Source: Stygiobacter sp. RIFOXYC2_FULL_38_25 (GTDB lineage Bacteria > Bacteroidota > Ignavibacteria > Ignavibacteriales > Melioribacteraceae). Taken from it: a stretch of 64,000 nt of DNA. Position numbers and translations under genes: made by a program. The DNA lies in assembly GCA_001803165.1 (NCBI GenBank), contig MHAZ01000009.1, forward strand, positions 62,001 through 126,000. The letters run 5' to 3'. Shown piece after piece: positions 63,874 to 64,000 of this stretch. The notes below the pieces were generated by a model that worked only from the letters and a program-made list of their open reading frames with translations, did no database searches and was not told the DNA's origin. How positions within the stretch are numbered: position 1 is the stretch's first letter; each line of letters begins with the position of its first letter.

Positions 63874-63897
63874 AACCCCACGCTTAAGCGTGGGGTT
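63874..63897. repeat. Intact AACCCCACG palindrome
   Basis: AACCCCACGCTTAAGCGTGGGGTT is a perfect 24-base palindrome. Its arms are those of nested block 3, without an insertion. Confidence 0.85.
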
Positions 63898-63915
63898 ATT
63901 ACAATCCAGTCAAAG

Positions 63916-63949
63916 TGGGCTTTCCCGAAGGGATCCTTGGGATAGCCCA
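63916..63949. repeat. CCGAAGGA-type palindrome (copy 3)
   Basis: TGGGCT and AGCCCA end a 34-base unit with TTCCCGAAGGGATCCTTGGG inside, related to 28620 and 28849. Confidence 0.65.
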
Positions 63950-63982
63950 ACAACTCTGGAAAAAGTTACACTGAGAGAATTT

Positions 63983-64000
63983 ATGAAAAGAAATAGAATC
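63983..64000 (+). CDS. Start of a further gene (partial)
   Basis: An ATG preceded by GAGAGA begins MKRNRI and runs off the window. Only six codons are visible, so no product can be named; it may be a signal peptide start. Confidence 0.35.

Overview
The window suggests a low-GC member of the Bacteroidota/Chlorobi group, most like Ignavibacteria. The basis is protein content, not a database match: type IX secretion parts (SprA, a DUF5103 'plug' protein, proteins ending in YPNPF-type sorting domains), an LptD-type outer-membrane protein, a UDP-galactopyranose mutase glycan operon, and many palindromic intergenic repeats with RAYT genes. No rRNA, tRNA, CRISPR array or integrase was seen.

Layout. 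1-2151: 3' part of a secreted GH13 alpha-amylase-like protein. 2159-8302: six tightly overlapping genes for a surface glycan (flippase, galactopyranose mutase, two GT2, one GT26, one GT4). 8316-13598: a 1760-residue gingipain-like C25 protease with a sorting domain. 13944-27321: electron-transfer region. An NfnAB-type pair lies on the minus strand. It is divergent from a receiver/Lrp-like regulator, then a NuoE-like and a NuoF-like gene and a 1252-residue fusion (NuoG-like ferredoxin, NfnB/GltD-like flavoprotein, ferredoxin, formate-dehydrogenase-like domain without a visible catalytic Cys/Sec), followed at once by a histidine kinase and a sigma-54 activator. This looks like a Stn-type electron-bifurcating transhydrogenase with its own regulators.

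27501-33183: accessory region with long repeat-rich gaps. It holds a TIR-domain/membrane-protein pair (possible Thoeris-like defence) flanked by cassette-like repeats, a lipoprotein and a metallopeptidase. 33273-36707: zinc-less Fpg/Nei homologue, PAP2 phosphatase, DUF190-CrcB pair, DUF4097 repeat protein. 36909-42988: envelope genes (T9SS plug, Gfo/Idh/MocA oxidoreductase, LEA-like lipoprotein, LptD). 43035-53845: a frameshifted RAYT, a biotin-dependent carboxylase pair, an omega-amidase, a nucleotidyltransferase pair, an SpmA-SpmB fusion, a D-2-hydroxyacid dehydrogenase, an intact RAYT, alanine dehydrogenase, an acetyl-CoA hydrolase/transferase and a phosphoesterase. 54028-56536: HlyD-like, VTC-domain and DUF4956 genes. 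56640-63812: SprA.

The most unusual DNA-level signal is a system of palindromic repeats. Several families occur, two of them next to a RAYT gene. At four places one palindrome pair sits inside the centre of another, and related insertions occur in frame inside two coding sequences.
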